In this document: positions 9,579 through 19,096 of the stretch, piece by piece
How positions within the stretch are numbered: the stretch's first letter is position 1
How the letters are laid out: every line of letters starts with the position of its first letter
Source of the DNA: Alphaproteobacteria bacterium
GTDB taxonomy: Bacteria > Pseudomonadota > Alphaproteobacteria > Caedimonadales > UBA9215
DNA length: 32,324 nt
Assembly: GCA_024280495.1 (NCBI GenBank)
Contig: JAJRPZ010000098.1
Location: 1 to 32,324 of the forward strand
Direction: 5' to 3'
The notes under the pieces: model-generated
Told to the model about the DNA's origin: nothing
The model's input: the letters and a program-made list of their open reading frames with translations, nothing else
Databases searched by the model: none
Made by a program: the position numbers and the translations under genes

Positions 9579-10970
9579 TTATTTTCCTACCTTCATAGCT
9601 GATTTTTTTTGTTTTTTTATAGCACGAATTTGTGGCGCTTTCTTTTCAAAATTTTTTTGGGGCACGCGACTCAAGGCAAGGGCATCATCGTCAACATCCT
9701 TGGAAATTGTACTAGATGCTCCAATAATAGCATTGTCACCTATGGTAACAGGTGCAATCAAACAAGTGTTGGATCCGATGAAAGCACCAACCCCAATGGT
9801 TGTTCTATGCTTAAGAAAACCATCATAATTACAGGTAATTGTCCCTGCACCTATATTAGCTTTCTCACCAATAGAAGCATCGCCAACATAAGAAAGGTGA
9901 CTCACTTTTGCCCCCTTAGAGAGAGTTGAATTTTTAATTTCAACAAAATTACCAACTTTGGCACATTCTCCAACAATGGTTCCAGGACGAAGTCTTGCAA
10001 AGGGCCCAATAACGGCATTATTTTCAATAAGAGATCCCTCAATATGAGAGTAAGCTTTAATGGTTGCGCCCGATTTGACGCGAACCTTTGATCCAAAAAA
10101 AACATTAGGTTCGAGAAAGACATCTTTTTCAACAATGGTATCATGATAAAAGAAAACCGTCTCAGGGGAAACCATGGTCACCCCTAATAACATGGTTTGT
10201 TTGCGGCGCATTTTTTGATAACGAGCTTCTGCAATACTTAACTCAAGCCTTGTATTAATGCCCTCAGTATCTTCAAAGGGCACTCTTAGGGCTTGAACTG
10301 ACAAACCCGCTTTCTTTGCGACGATCACTGCATCCGTTAGGTAATACTCTCCAGATTCTTTTTGCAATTCTATATTTGGAAGACAATTTTTCAGGCCCCC
10401 CCCTTTGAAAGCCATGATACCCGAATTACAAAAAGTAATTTTCTTTTGATCAACGGTTGCATGTTTATCTTCAACAATGCACTCAAGGGCACCAGAGGTA
10501 TCGCAAACAAGGCGACCATAAGATTTCACATCTGGCGGCACCATACCTGCAACAAGAATTTCAGTGTTTTTAATGGCATCTGCAACTTGAGAAATGGTTT
10601 CGGGGCGAATTAAGGGCGTATCTCCAAACAAAACCATGATTGAATCTTGAGGTTTAATATGAGAGTTCATCTCTTGAAGAGCTGATTTCACAGCATCAGC
10701 CGTCCCTTTTTGCCTTTCTTGAATAGCAACGATAATATTAGAATCCTGAGATATAATAAAATCAGATATTAAAGAATCGTCAGAGCCAACCACAACGCAT
10801 GTTCTGCCTTCAGCTTCTTGAGTCGAATATTTTTTAAAATAATCACGGGACGATTTTAGGACATGGCCAATGAGGGGGAGTCCAGCAACAGTATGCATAA
10901 CTTTTGGAAGCACGGATTTCATCCGCGTTCCATTTCCAGCTGCTAAAACAATAAAATGTATTTTAGACAA
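9579..10970 (-). CDS. glmU: Bifunctional GlmU (GlcN-1-P acetyltransferase / GlcNAc-1-P uridylyltransferase)
   Basis: 463 residues. The N-terminal nucleotidyltransferase has LAAGNGTRMKSVLPKVMHTV (residues 8-27). The C-terminal left-handed beta-helix of hexapeptide repeats contains GPFARLRPGT, NFVEIKNSTL, SYVGDASIGEKANIGAGTIT and NYDG, giving both active sites. It converts GlcN-1-P to UDP-GlcNAc. The tail KKQKKSAMKVGK is unusually basic. The start is TTG at 10970, the only sensible N-terminus since the nucleotide-binding motif begins seven residues later, and it has a good AGAAGGA site eight bases upstream. It is the first gene of glmU-glmS, so the weak start codon may set expression of the pair. 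glmM is not in the window. Confidence 0.96.
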   Translation of the reverse strand: MSKIHFIVLAAGNGTRMKSVLPKVMHTVAGLPLIGHVLKSSRDYFKKYSTQEAEGRTCVVVGSDDSLISDFIISQDSNIIVAIQERQKGTADAVKSALQEMNSHIKPQDSIMVLFGDTPLIRPETISQVADAIKNTEILVAGMVPPDVKSYGRLVCDTSGALECIVEDKHATVDQKKITFCNSGIMAFKGGGLKNCLPNIELQKESGEYYLTDAVIVAKKAGLSVQALRVPFEDTEGINTRLELSIAEARYQKMRRKQTMLLGVTMVSPETVFFYHDTIVEKDVFLEPNVFFGSKVRVKSGATIKAYSHIEGSLIENNAVIGPFARLRPGTIVGECAKVGNFVEIKNSTLSKGAKVSHLSYVGDASIGEKANIGAGTITCNYDGFLKHRTTIGVGAFIGSNTCLIAPVTIGDNAIIGASSTISKDVDDDALALSRVPQKNFEKKAPQIRAIKKQKKSAMKVGK

Positions 10971-11165
10971 AAAACAAATCCTTCTGGTTTAAAGCTACAC
11001 ATGCTTAAATCTCTTTTACTTTATGTAACATTTTTTCTTATCTATTCCCAATAATTATATTGTGACAAAATATTACAAACGCCGTTTCAGAAATGAAGTG
11101 CGTCATTTTGAGGAAGTGAAAAGTCAGGTATTCGTCTAAACTTAAAAATGATTAGCTATAACCTT

Positions 11166-12062
11166 TCAGGAAGCTTTGCTGCCTTGTGCTGATTGCATCA
11201 CAGAAAGCATAGTCTTGCCAATATTAGCAGGAGAATCAGACATCACAATACCCGCTTTTTTCATGGCTTGAATTTTACTGACGGCTGTACCTTCTCCGCC
11301 AGAAACTATAGCACCCGCATGACCCATGCGTCGCCCCTCAGGAGCCGTTACACCAGCAATAAAACCAACCATAGGTTTTTTAATGGCATGGACCTTAACG
11401 AGTTCTGCGGCTTCTTCCTCGGCGGTTCCGCCAATTTCTCCAATCATCACGATACCGTGGGTATCAGGATCATTCAAAAAGAGTTCAATACAATCCGTAA
11501 AAGTCGTCCCTGGGATAGGATCCCCACCAATACCAATGCAGGTAGATTGACCAAGACCAACTTTTGTTGTTTGCCATACGGCTTCATAAGTCAACGTCCC
11601 CGAGCGTGATACAATACCAATTTTACCAGGGGTGTGAATATGGCCTGGCATAATGCCGATTTTACACTCACCAGGGGTAATGATTCCTGGACAATTTGGA
11701 CCTATCAAACGAGACTTTGAATGGGCTAGGGCTTCCTTGACCTGCACCATATCCTGAATGGGGATTCCTTCAGTGATACAATTGATTAAGGGGATGCCCG
11801 CATCAATGGCTTCGAGAATAGCATCGGCTGCAAAAGGAGGTGGTACGTAAATAACAGTGGCATCTGCGTGGGTTGCTGCCATGGCTTCTTTTACCGTATT
11901 GAAAACGGGTAAAGTCAAATGTGTTGTTCCCCCTTTACCAGGAGTCACCCCACCCACCATTTTCGTACCATAAGCAATGGCCTGTTCAGAATGAAAAGTG
12001 CCTTGAGCACCCGTAAAACCTTGGCAAATAACTTTGGTGGATTTATTAACTAGAACACTCAT
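11166..12062 (-). CDS. sucD: Succinate--CoA ligase (ADP/GDP-forming) subunit alpha
   Basis: 298 residues with the CoA-binding Rossmann domain ([19 protein letters not shown]) and the ligase domain carrying the phosphorylated histidine His248 in [34 protein letters not shown] and [15 protein letters not shown] are further family motifs. With SucC it converts succinyl-CoA to succinate with ATP or GTP formation in the TCA cycle. The start is one base after the sucC stop. In many Alphaproteobacteria sucAB follow in this cluster; here a 195-bp non-coding gap and the unrelated glmU follow instead. Confidence 0.98.
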   Translation of the reverse strand: MSVLVNKSTKVICQGFTGAQGTFHSEQAIAYGTKMVGGVTPGKGGTTHLTLPVFNTVKEAMAATHADATVIYVPPPFAADAILEAIDAGIPLINCITEGIPIQDMVQVKEALAHSKSRLIGPNCPGIITPGECKIGIMPGHIHTPGKIGIVSRSGTLTYEAVWQTTKVGLGQSTCIGIGGDPIPGTTFTDCIELFLNDPDTHGIVMIGEIGGTAEEEAAELVKVHAIKKPMVGFIAGVTAPEGRRMGHAGAIVSGGEGTAVSKIQAMKKAGIVMSDSPANIGKTMLSVMQSAQGSKAS

Positions 12063-12063
12063 A

Positions 12064-13233
12064 TTACGCGGCCTCTTTTACGGATTGAACAATCTTTTGT
12101 GCCGCATCCCCAAGGTCATCGGCAGCAATAATAGGCAATCCTGATTTTCTCAAAATCTCTTTTCCCTGATCAACATTGGTACCTTCAAGGCGCACAACAA
12201 GAGGCACGGAAAGATGAACTTCTTTTGCAGCAGCCACAACACCTTCTGCGATAATATCGCAACGCATAATACCACCGAAAATATTAACAAGAATACCTTC
12301 AACATTTTTATCGGAAAGAATCAACTTAAAGGCCGTGGTAACACGTTCCCGCGTGGCGCCCCCTCCAACATCTAGAAAATTCGCAGGCTCGGCCCCAAAC
12401 AACTTAATCACATCCATGGTCGCCATGGCAAGACCAGCACCATTCACCATACAGCCGATATTACCATCAAGTTTGATATAACTGAGCTCATGTTTATTGG
12501 CTTCGTACTCAGAGGGATCCTCCTCATCCAAATCACGTAAATCTTCGATCTCCTTATGGCGATAAAGAGCATTATCATCAAAATCAACCTTGGCATCCAA
12601 AGCTAAGCAATGGCCGTCGGTGGTCACCGCAAAGGGATTTATTTCAATCAAATTGGCATCATAATAACAATAAGTCTTATAAATACCTTTAATAAGATTT
12701 GCAGCTTTAAGGGCGGTTTTACCCTCAAGCCCAAGGGAAAAAGCAATATCTCTGCCAATATAATCTTGATAACCTAGGCTTGGATTAATGGTGACTTTCT
12801 TGATTTTTTCAGGGGTTTTGGCAGCAACTTCTTCGATATCCATACCACCAGCTTGGGACGCTACAAATGTTAAACGCCCTTGGGACCGATCCAAAAGGAG
12901 ACTGAGATACAGTTCTTTTTCAATTGAACAGGCCTTTTCAATATAAAGACGTTTTACCAGCTGACCTTCAGTCCCTGTTTGAGGCGTCACAAGGGTCATG
13001 CCTAAAATTTGATCTGCATATTGACGGACATCATCCAGAGACTTGGCGATTTTAACACCGCCTCCCTTACCACGACCACCAGCATGAATTTGAGCTTTCA
13101 CAGCAAATACTGTGCCGCCCAAATCTTTTGCAACCTTAACGGCCTCATCAACGGTGAACGCCACGCGCCCTTCGCTAATGGGGACGCCAAATTTATTCAT
13201 TAACTGCTTTGCTTGATATTCATGGATCTTCAT
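12064..13233 (-). CDS. sucC: Succinate--CoA ligase (ADP-forming) subunit beta
   Basis: 389 residues with an ATP-grasp fold. It starts [18 protein letters not shown], with the [18 protein letters not shown] nucleotide-binding loop near residues 44-61. [21 protein letters not shown] carries metal and nucleotide ligands. The C-terminal domain has [18 protein letters not shown] and [17 protein letters not shown]. It pairs with SucD. AAGGATG lies seven bases before the ATG. It sits 23 bp after mdh and one base before sucD, so the three genes form one operon for consecutive TCA-cycle functions. Confidence 0.98.
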   Translation of the reverse strand: MKIHEYQAKQLMNKFGVPISEGRVAFTVDEAVKVAKDLGGTVFAVKAQIHAGGRGKGGGVKIAKSLDDVRQYADQILGMTLVTPQTGTEGQLVKRLYIEKACSIEKELYLSLLLDRSQGRLTFVASQAGGMDIEEVAAKTPEKIKKVTINPSLGYQDYIGRDIAFSLGLEGKTALKAANLIKGIYKTYCYYDANLIEINPFAVTTDGHCLALDAKVDFDDNALYRHKEIEDLRDLDEEDPSEYEANKHELSYIKLDGNIGCMVNGAGLAMATMDVIKLFGAEPANFLDVGGGATRERVTTAFKLILSDKNVEGILVNIFGGIMRCDIIAEGVVAAAKEVHLSVPLVVRLEGTNVDQGKEILRKSGLPIIAADDLGDAAQKIVQSVKEAA

Positions 13234-13256
13234 TCTTCAACATCCTTTCAGGCTGC

Positions 13257-14246
<990 letters not shown>

Positions 14247-14324
14247 TTATTCTTGTGCAACTCAGTATAACAGCTCTTTTATCATAACGCCACCAACCTC
14301 AAATCACATATTCTCAGAAAAACG

Positions 14325-14532
14325 GTCTATTAAAAATAGGTTCAGTCTAGGAGCGAAGGACCAACACTTATAATACCAATCACTGGAAATAAGTAACAAA
14401 TTTTATTCTTTATACTGAGACACTATTCTTATATATTGGCCAGATTGTTTTAATAATTATTTATAGTGATTGCTATAACTTATAGGCGCTAGAGTGATTG
14501 ACGACGTCTGAGATATTTTCGAAACAACAACA
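14325..14532 (-). repeat. Palindromic repeat copy C, degenerate and split by an insertion
   Basis: Read on the minus strand, the core CAGACGTCGTCAATCACTC (14507-14489) and the far part TTGGTCC-TCGCTCCTAG (around 14365-14348) match the intact 104-bp repeat at 18412-18515. The outer arms are heavily mutated. The copy is opened in its centre by about 96-100 bp with its own short inverted ends (separate entry). It occupies much of the 377-bp space between mdh and the porin gene. Confidence 0.7.
14376..14473. mobile_element. Putative miniature inverted-repeat element nested in repeat copy C
   Basis: About 98 bp with imperfect terminal inverted repeats: CCAATCACTGGAAATAA at the left (14376-14392) against GCAATCACTATAAATAA read inward from the right end (14473-14457), 14 of 17 matching. 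TA dinucleotides flank both ends, which would suit an IS630/mariner-type target duplication. No coding capacity. The repeat itself contains CAATCACT, so an internal rearrangement is an alternative explanation. Confidence 0.4.
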
Positions 14533-14578
14533 GAACCCTCTGCGCAAGGGGTAGAAAAAGTATTTTCCAGAGGGTTCT
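14532..14578 (-). terminator. Probable terminator of the porin gene
   Basis: AGAACCCTCTG (14532-14542) and CAGAGGGTTCT (14568-14578) form an 11-bp perfect stem just past the porin stop codon, with an A/T-rich 25-nt loop that can pair further. The T-tract on the minus strand is imperfect (GTTGTTGTTT), so efficiency is uncertain. Confidence 0.6.
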
Positions 14579-14593
14579 ATAGAATAGCCTCCT

Positions 14594-15940
14594 TTAAAAG
14601 GAGACTGAAGTACCAATAATGAAGGCGCGGCCAGCGTTGTTACCAACAAAATCAGTACCCTTTCCTGCAGCGACACTCCAAGCTTCAGCACCAGGCTTAT
14701 TGGATTGTTTAAAGTCAAAAGAGGTTGCTTCTGCATACACTTTCAAGCCTTTTGCAAGTTTATAGTCATAAGATATAGATAAAACATTCGCACGAACATT
14801 ACCAAAATCTGTCACAGCAGCAGTTGCAGCTTTACCCAACTTACGTTTACTGTGCAGGTAACCAGCAGTAACGCCATGACGTCCCTTTTGATATCCAAGG
14901 GCAACGCTATACATGCGACCAGCATCACCCCCAACTACAGTGTGGGTGACTCCTACCTCTTTATAGGATATTAACCCAAGACTATTTCCGTTATTAAGAT
15001 ATTCTCCACCAAAGGAAAAACCAGCATAGGACAAAACAAAGCCAAGGGCATAAGAACGAATATCATCAAAAACCTGCCCCCCAACAGTAGCAGGTGCTAC
15101 AGGCGCGGCATTCGGTGAAATCGGTTTTAAACTACCAAACAGACCCGTTGCAGATAATTGCAAACCCAAACCATTGGCATAATCTTTTTTATAGTTCACG
15201 GCAACTTCTTGGATATTTTTTCCAGCAGGCGTTACAAGACCAGCTTTTGCAGCAGTCAAAGAGTTTAGTTTTGCTTCTCCAGAATGTTCCCCATCAGGAG
15301 TAAAACTCCAACCAATTTGAAATCCTTCGATACGCGGGGTGATTAAAGTGATTTTTGTGCGGTCCTTACCGTGGCCAACAGGATCATTTTTTACAACGGC
15401 ACCAGAAGTGATATTAGCGATATTTTTATAGTTACCAGTTACACCGCCTGTTCCCCTTTTAAAGGTAAAACCACCAACGGACATAAAGTCTGTGACACCG
15501 CGGTGCACCCCCCCCATGAATGTCCCCCACCTATGTTTGAGTTTTATGCGGTTTTCTTCGACAGCAGTTTTATTGTCTTCTGTATTACCAGTCAATCCAA
15601 TCAAAAAACTATACTCTAAACAGTCAAGACGGTGGTCTGCTTTACCCAGAACTTCAAAATTAATGCGAGAATAAGAAACATCAAAATGGGTCGTACCCCC
15701 TTTTTTCCCGCGGACAGATTGATTAAAAGCATAAGCATTAAAAGAGGTTCCTCCTGAAATTTCAAGACCAGGAGTCGTAGCCAAGGACATTGGCGTTGCT
15801 GTTATATCGCCAGCAACTCGAATACCGCCCCCTTTAAGGTTAATATCTTTAGAGCCTTTATTAGCATGAGCAGAAAAGACTTCTGGGGAAAGGGCCAGGG
15901 CAATTGAAACAAGGGATGCTGACAATAAATAACGCGACAT
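14594..15940 (-). CDS. Gram-negative porin (alphaproteobacterial type)
   Basis: 448 residues from the ATG at 15940, chosen because ATGGA lies seven bases before it; an in-frame ATG four codons upstream lacks a ribosome-binding site. The signal peptide (MSRYLLSASLVSIALALS..., cleavage expected near SAHA) is followed by a long mature chain of alternating amphipathic strands such as GTSFNAYAF, FDVSYSRINFEV, KVYAEATSFDF. The last residues are IIGTSVSF with the terminal Phe expected of a BAM substrate. Size and pattern fit a 16-stranded trimeric general porin for small hydrophilic solutes. It is monocistronic, with a hairpin terminator and a long upstream region carrying an element relic. Channel selectivity is not readable. 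Confidence 0.85.
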   Translation of the reverse strand: MSRYLLSASLVSIALALSPEVFSAHANKGSKDINLKGGGIRVAGDITATPMSLATTPGLEISGGTSFNAYAFNQSVRGKKGGTTHFDVSYSRINFEVLGKADHRLDCLEYSFLIGLTGNTEDNKTAVEENRIKLKHRWGTFMGGVHRGVTDFMSVGGFTFKRGTGGVTGNYKNIANITSGAVVKNDPVGHGKDRTKITLITPRIEGFQIGWSFTPDGEHSGEAKLNSLTAAKAGLVTPAGKNIQEVAVNYKKDYANGLGLQLSATGLFGSLKPISPNAAPVAPATVGGQVFDDIRSYALGFVLSYAGFSFGGEYLNNGNSLGLISYKEVGVTHTVVGGDAGRMYSVALGYQKGRHGVTAGYLHSKRKLGKAATAAVTDFGNVRANVLSISYDYKLAKGLKVYAEATSFDFKQSNKPGAEAWSVAAGKGTDFVGNNAGRAFIIGTSVSF

Positions 15941-15978
15941 TTTATATTCCATTTTTTTGTTTTTTTATAAGCCACATA

Positions 15979-16027
15979 TTTTAAACAGAATTTTATAAAG
16001 TCTGCAAGGAAGATTGAATAAATTCAA
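15979..16027 (-). promoter_or_regulatory. Candidate porin promoter with overlapping dyad
   Basis: On the minus strand TTCAAT, 17 bases, TAAAAT precedes the porin start at a reasonable distance. The plus-strand sequence TTGAATAAATTCAA (16014-16027) is a 6-2-6 dyad that overlaps the -35 region and could be an operator. Short AT-rich matches like this arise by chance, hence the low confidence. Confidence 0.3.
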
Positions 16028-16183
16028 GAAATATAGTTATTTTAAGGAGATTCCATACATACTTTATTGATGAAATATTTTGGCTCTGTCGCATCTGTTT
16101 ATTAAGGTTTGAAAAGGTCTAATTTGGAGAGATCCTACTCCACATTAAGCCATGAGCTCGACGAAGCTTTCGAAGGCTGATAA
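16028..16183. other. Non-coding stretch between porin promoter and element relic
   Basis: No ORF, RNA gene or convincing regulatory site seen. GGCTCTGTCGCATCTG near 16082 resembles the ends of some IS families in style but I found no partner end in the window. Confidence 0.4.
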
Positions 16184-16648
16184 AAGTGTAATGAACTGAG
16201 TGATTTTAGTGGAGTTATGCGATATGGTAGATTGTATCAATTAGATATAAGGTTCCTTAAAGTAAGCATGTGCTGCCGAGTAATTTACCAGACATTTAAA
16301 AGTAACAGTCCTGAAGATATCCTCCAAGAGGAAATGATAATTGAGTCAGAAATTACAGCACCTACAAATTGTTTGGATTTCACCACAATAATTCTTCTCG
16401 TATAGTCAATTATCATGAGCGTCAAAAGTTAGGAAATGTCTTTACCAGTAACTTGGCAGAAAGCACGGTAGAGAGTCTTATTAATCAGAGGTGCAAAGGG
16501 CAGTAACACATGAGATGGTCAGAGACGACCTAAATCCATTACTACAACTCAGGGCAGCTTTGAATAGCACTGGAGAATGGCAAAACAAATGGAAAACTGC
16601 CATTTTAAACGCAAACTAACAAATAAAATCACTCAGTTCATTACACTT
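16184..16648 (+). mobile_element. 465-bp insertion-sequence relic with 25-bp perfect terminal inverted repeats
   Basis: The first 25 bases (16184-16208, beginning AAGTGTAATGAACTGAGTGA) are the exact reverse complement of the last 25 (16624-16648). Inside, the right half encodes the C-terminal part of a transposase ending five bases before the right repeat, the usual layout of an IS. Most of the transposase is missing, so this is an internally deleted, non-autonomous or decaying copy. No target-site duplication is evident. The right end stops three bases short of the truA stop codon. Confidence 0.8.
16345..16619 (+). pseudogene. Transposase C-terminal fragment (ISKra4-like), broken
   Basis: Translation gives RIVNYHERQKLGNVFTSNL followed by AESTVESLINQRCKGQ, then an in-frame TAA at 16504, then HMRWS. 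A frame change near 16521 continues as RDDLNPLLQLRAALNSTGEW and ends at TAA 16617-16619. The pattern (N)YxxR...AEStV...R.....QMRWS..G...LLQ.R resembles the end of ISKra4-type transposases as I remember them; the family name needs a database search. A stop codon plus a frameshift show that it is dead. The part upstream of 16345 is not readable as the same protein. Confidence 0.6.
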
Positions 16649-16651
16649 CCT

Positions 16652-17443
16652 TCAATAATAGACATCTTCAAAATATAGCCCTGATGCATCGGCTGTGGGA
16701 CCAGATTTCGTACGATTTTTTAAATCAAGAGCAATTTTCACATCATTTGGTGTCCAGCGTCCTTCCCCAACCAACTTTAATGTCCCGACAATATTACGGA
16801 CTTGATGGTGTAAAAATGAAGGTGCTTCAACATGAAGAGAAAAAACGTCACCTTCTTGGGTAATATCAATTTTATTCAATGTTTTAATAGGGGACTTAGA
16901 CTGGCAAGCTGACGCTCTAAAAGACGTGAAATCATGGCGACCGATGAGATACATAGCCCCTTCTTGCATGGCTTTTAAATCAAGGGGTTTATAGATATAC
17001 CACGCTCTATTCTTATCAAGGGCCAAGGGAGAAACTCTAGAAATAATTTTATAAATATAAGATCGTTTTTTTGCTGAAAACCTGGCATGAAAGTCGGGAG
17101 GACTTTTTTCAGCCTTTAAAATGCGGATACTATCATCGGTTAAGTAATAATTAAGGGCACGAAGGATCTGATAAGAACGACATCCTTTCTCTCTTTTTTC
17201 TTTTAGAGAGCCCTCATCAAGATCGAAATGCGCGACCTGGCGCAAGGCATGGACTCCAGCGTCCGTGCGCCCAGAACAATAAACATAAGTTTCCTGTTGG
17301 CAATATTGATAAATGGCTTTTTCAATTTGACCTTGAATGGTTTTAAGCCCTGGTTGACGTTGCCAGCCAGCATATCCTGTTCCCGCATACTCGATGGTAA
17401 TTTTATATCTTTGGTGGAGGGCAGAGGCGACTAAGTCTGACAT
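16652..17443 (-). CDS. truA: tRNA pseudouridine(38-40) synthase TruA
   Basis: 263 residues with the catalytic Asp61 in CSGRTDAGVHALRQVAHFDL, YAGTGYAGWQRQP near the N-terminus, and the C-terminal domain with FLHHQVRNIVGTLKLVGEG. It isomerises uridines 38-40 in the anticodon arm of many tRNAs. It is the last gene of the long minus-strand cluster and starts two bases after the fmt stop. Its stop codon is only three bases from the terminal inverted repeat of an IS relic, so any original downstream sequence has been lost or displaced. The C-terminus GLYFEDVYY looks complete against the family. Confidence 0.96.
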   Translation of the reverse strand: MSDLVASALHQRYKITIEYAGTGYAGWQRQPGLKTIQGQIEKAIYQYCQQETYVYCSGRTDAGVHALRQVAHFDLDEGSLKEKREKGCRSYQILRALNYYLTDDSIRILKAEKSPPDFHARFSAKKRSYIYKIISRVSPLALDKNRAWYIYKPLDLKAMQEGAMYLIGRHDFTSFRASACQSKSPIKTLNKIDITQEGDVFSLHVEAPSFLHHQVRNIVGTLKLVGEGRWTPNDVKIALDLKNRTKSGPTADASGLYFEDVYY

Positions 17444-17445
17444 CG

Positions 17446-18378
17446 CTATTTCTCAACACAGTCAGTGGAACAAGGTTTATATCCATTAATAAAAGAAACC
17501 ATATCCATGGGTTTTTTCCCTGGTAGCTGAAGCTCTTTTACTTCAAGGACCCCCTTAGAACATCCAATAAAAAAACTGGTTTTAGTCACATAAAAGGCAC
17601 CAGGATCTATATGAGTAATATTAGGTGCAGTGGATGCTTGCAAAACTTTTATTTGCTTGCCCTGCCAAGTAAAATGAGACCCTGGCCAAGGGGTAAAAGC
17701 ACGTACTTGACGCTCTAACACCTCCGCTGGTTTTGTAAAATCAAGGAGGGCCTCAGATTTTTCCAATTTATGAGCATAGGTTGCACGTTCATTATCTTGC
17801 TTTTCAGGCTGCCATTTTCCATGATTATCTAAAAGTTCAATAAGCATTTCTGCCCCTAGAACAGAAAGCTGATCATGTAGTGATTGCCCCGTTGTTTCAG
17901 GTCTTATGGCAACACTTTCTTTCAAGAGCATATCACCCGTATCAAGGCCGACATCCATTTGCATCAAGGTAATACCCGTTTCAGTATCACCTTCTAAAAT
18001 AGAACGGTGTACGGGAGCAGCACCACGCCACCTTGGCAAAAGAGAACCATGGATATTAATGCAACCGTAGGATGGCGCCTCGAGAATTTCCTTTGGCAAT
18101 AGAAGGCCATAGGCCGCAACGACACCAAGATCAGCCCCAAGATTTTTAAAGTCTTTCTGCACCTCATCGTTGCGCAATAATTTGGGTGTAAAAACAGGAA
18201 TATTATAGTGATCTGCCAGTTGATGAACGGGGGTTTTTGTCAGCTTATGGCCGCGGCCACTTGGCTTTGGGGGTTGCGCGTACACGCCCACAACGGTGTG
18301 GAACGAGTTAATTAAAGCCGTCAAAGCGGGTACAGCAAAATCTGGTGTGCCCATAAAAATAATATTCAAAGATGACAT
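17446..18378 (-). CDS. fmt: Methionyl-tRNA formyltransferase
   Basis: 310 residues. The catalytic residues Asn108, His110 and Asp146 lie in INIHGSLLPRWRGAAPVHRS and MDVGLDTGDM, offset by two from the E. coli numbering. The N-terminus MSSLNIIFMGTPDFAVPAL is canonical, and a C-terminal OB-like domain follows. It formylates initiator Met-tRNA with 10-formyl-THF. It is translated just before truA (two-base gap) and follows def after a 138-bp space that is mostly filled by a palindromic repeat. Confidence 0.97.
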   Translation of the reverse strand: MSSLNIIFMGTPDFAVPALTALINSFHTVVGVYAQPPKPSGRGHKLTKTPVHQLADHYNIPVFTPKLLRNDEVQKDFKNLGADLGVVAAYGLLLPKEILEAPSYGCINIHGSLLPRWRGAAPVHRSILEGDTETGITLMQMDVGLDTGDMLLKESVAIRPETTGQSLHDQLSVLGAEMLIELLDNHGKWQPEKQDNERATYAHKLEKSEALLDFTKPAEVLERQVRAFTPWPGSHFTWQGKQIKVLQASTAPNITHIDPGAFYVTKTSFFIGCSKGVLEVKELQLPGKKPMDMVSFINGYKPCSTDCVEK

Positions 18379-18411
18379 GTATAAGTTTCTTTTCTCACTC
18401 TTTCTCTATAT

Positions 18412-18515
18412 ATAGTCATTCCCAAAAGGTTCCAGACGTCGTCAATCACTCCCGTACCTATAATTATAGGCATTGGTCCCTCGCTCCTAGGCGGGAACCT
18501 TTTGGGAATGACTAT
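18412..18515. repeat. Palindromic repeat copy A (104 bp, intact)
   Basis: Outer arms of 22 bp are a perfect inverted repeat (ATAGTCATTCCCAAAAGG... with its complement ending GGGAATGACTAT). The exact centre is a 14-bp palindrome CCTATAATTATAGG (18457-18470), with 23 nt on each side between centre and arms. It fills the def-fmt space and stops one base before the def stop codon. Transcribed within the cluster it would form a long hairpin, able to end or protect transcripts. Related copies lie at 25870-25972 and 14325-14532. Confidence 0.9.
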
Positions 18516-18516
18516 G

Positions 18517-19092
18517 CTAATCAACTATAGCTTCTTTTTGACGCAAAATTGCTTCTTTTTTAGCTTTCTGAACCAAAATTCTACGTTTCATATCCGATAA
18601 ATAATCAATGAACAAAATGCCATTTAAATGATCAATTTCATGTTGAATGCAATCCCCTAAGAGCCCTGTGCCCGTCAGAGTTTTCTTCTCACCGTTTTCA
18701 TCCAGAAATTCAATGGTTACGGATTCATAACGGGTAATTTCTGCGTATTGCCCAGGTACGGAAAGGCAACCTTCTCTGGACATAACTTCTGAATCAGAAT
18801 GTGAAATGATAACTGGATTGACAAGTTTATAAACCGTACAATGGGTGCAACTTCCCTCTTCATCATGATCATGGTCCTCATCGGAAGGAATATCCATGAC
18901 AACAAGACGCTTATTCAGTGCAAATTGTGTTGCTGCTAACCCAATACCATCCTCTTTTCGCATGGTTACCATCATGCGATCAAGAATATGACGAATTTCA
19001 TCATCCACTTCAGAAACAATATCTGCTTTAACCTTTAAACGATGATCTGGCACCGTCAAAAGGGTATAGGGAAGTAAAGTACTTTGAGTCAT
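18517..19092 (-). CDS. def: Peptide deformylase
   Basis: 191 residues with all three deformylase motifs: GIGLAATQ (49-56), EGCLSVPG (Cys109) and QHEIDHLNG (His151, Glu152, His155), which bind the catalytic Fe/Zn. It removes the formyl group from nascent proteins. An insertion between the second strand and VNPVI, about residues 68-86, is rich in Asp, Glu and His and contains CTHC, which is unlike the E. coli enzyme. The gene is tucked between a small secreted-protein gene (four-base gap) and the palindromic repeat that precedes fmt, so formylation and deformylation genes are adjacent as in many bacteria. Confidence 0.96.
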   Translation of the reverse strand: MTQSTLLPYTLLTVPDHRLKVKADIVSEVDDEIRHILDRMMVTMRKEDGIGLAATQFALNKRLVVMDIPSDEDHDHDEEGSCTHCTVYKLVNPVIISHSDSEVMSREGCLSVPGQYAEITRYESVTIEFLDENGEKKTLTGTGLLGDCIQHEIDHLNGILFIDYLSDMKRRILVQKAKKEAILRQKEAIVD

Positions 19093-19096
19093 ATTT

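Noticed and set aside
10971-11165. 195-bp sucD-glmU spacer examined for a tRNA, sRNA or riboswitch
   Set aside because: No cloverleaf, no strong hairpin and no recognisable riboswitch motif; only AT-rich sequence.
16079-16100. GGCTCTGTCGCATCTG, style of an IS terminal repeat
   Set aside because: No matching inverted end or transposase found in the window; a single short match is not enough.
16217-16405. 62-codon plus-strand ORF inside the IS relic
   Set aside because: It does not read as a transposase and overlaps the out-of-frame transposase fragment; most likely a chance frame in decayed DNA.
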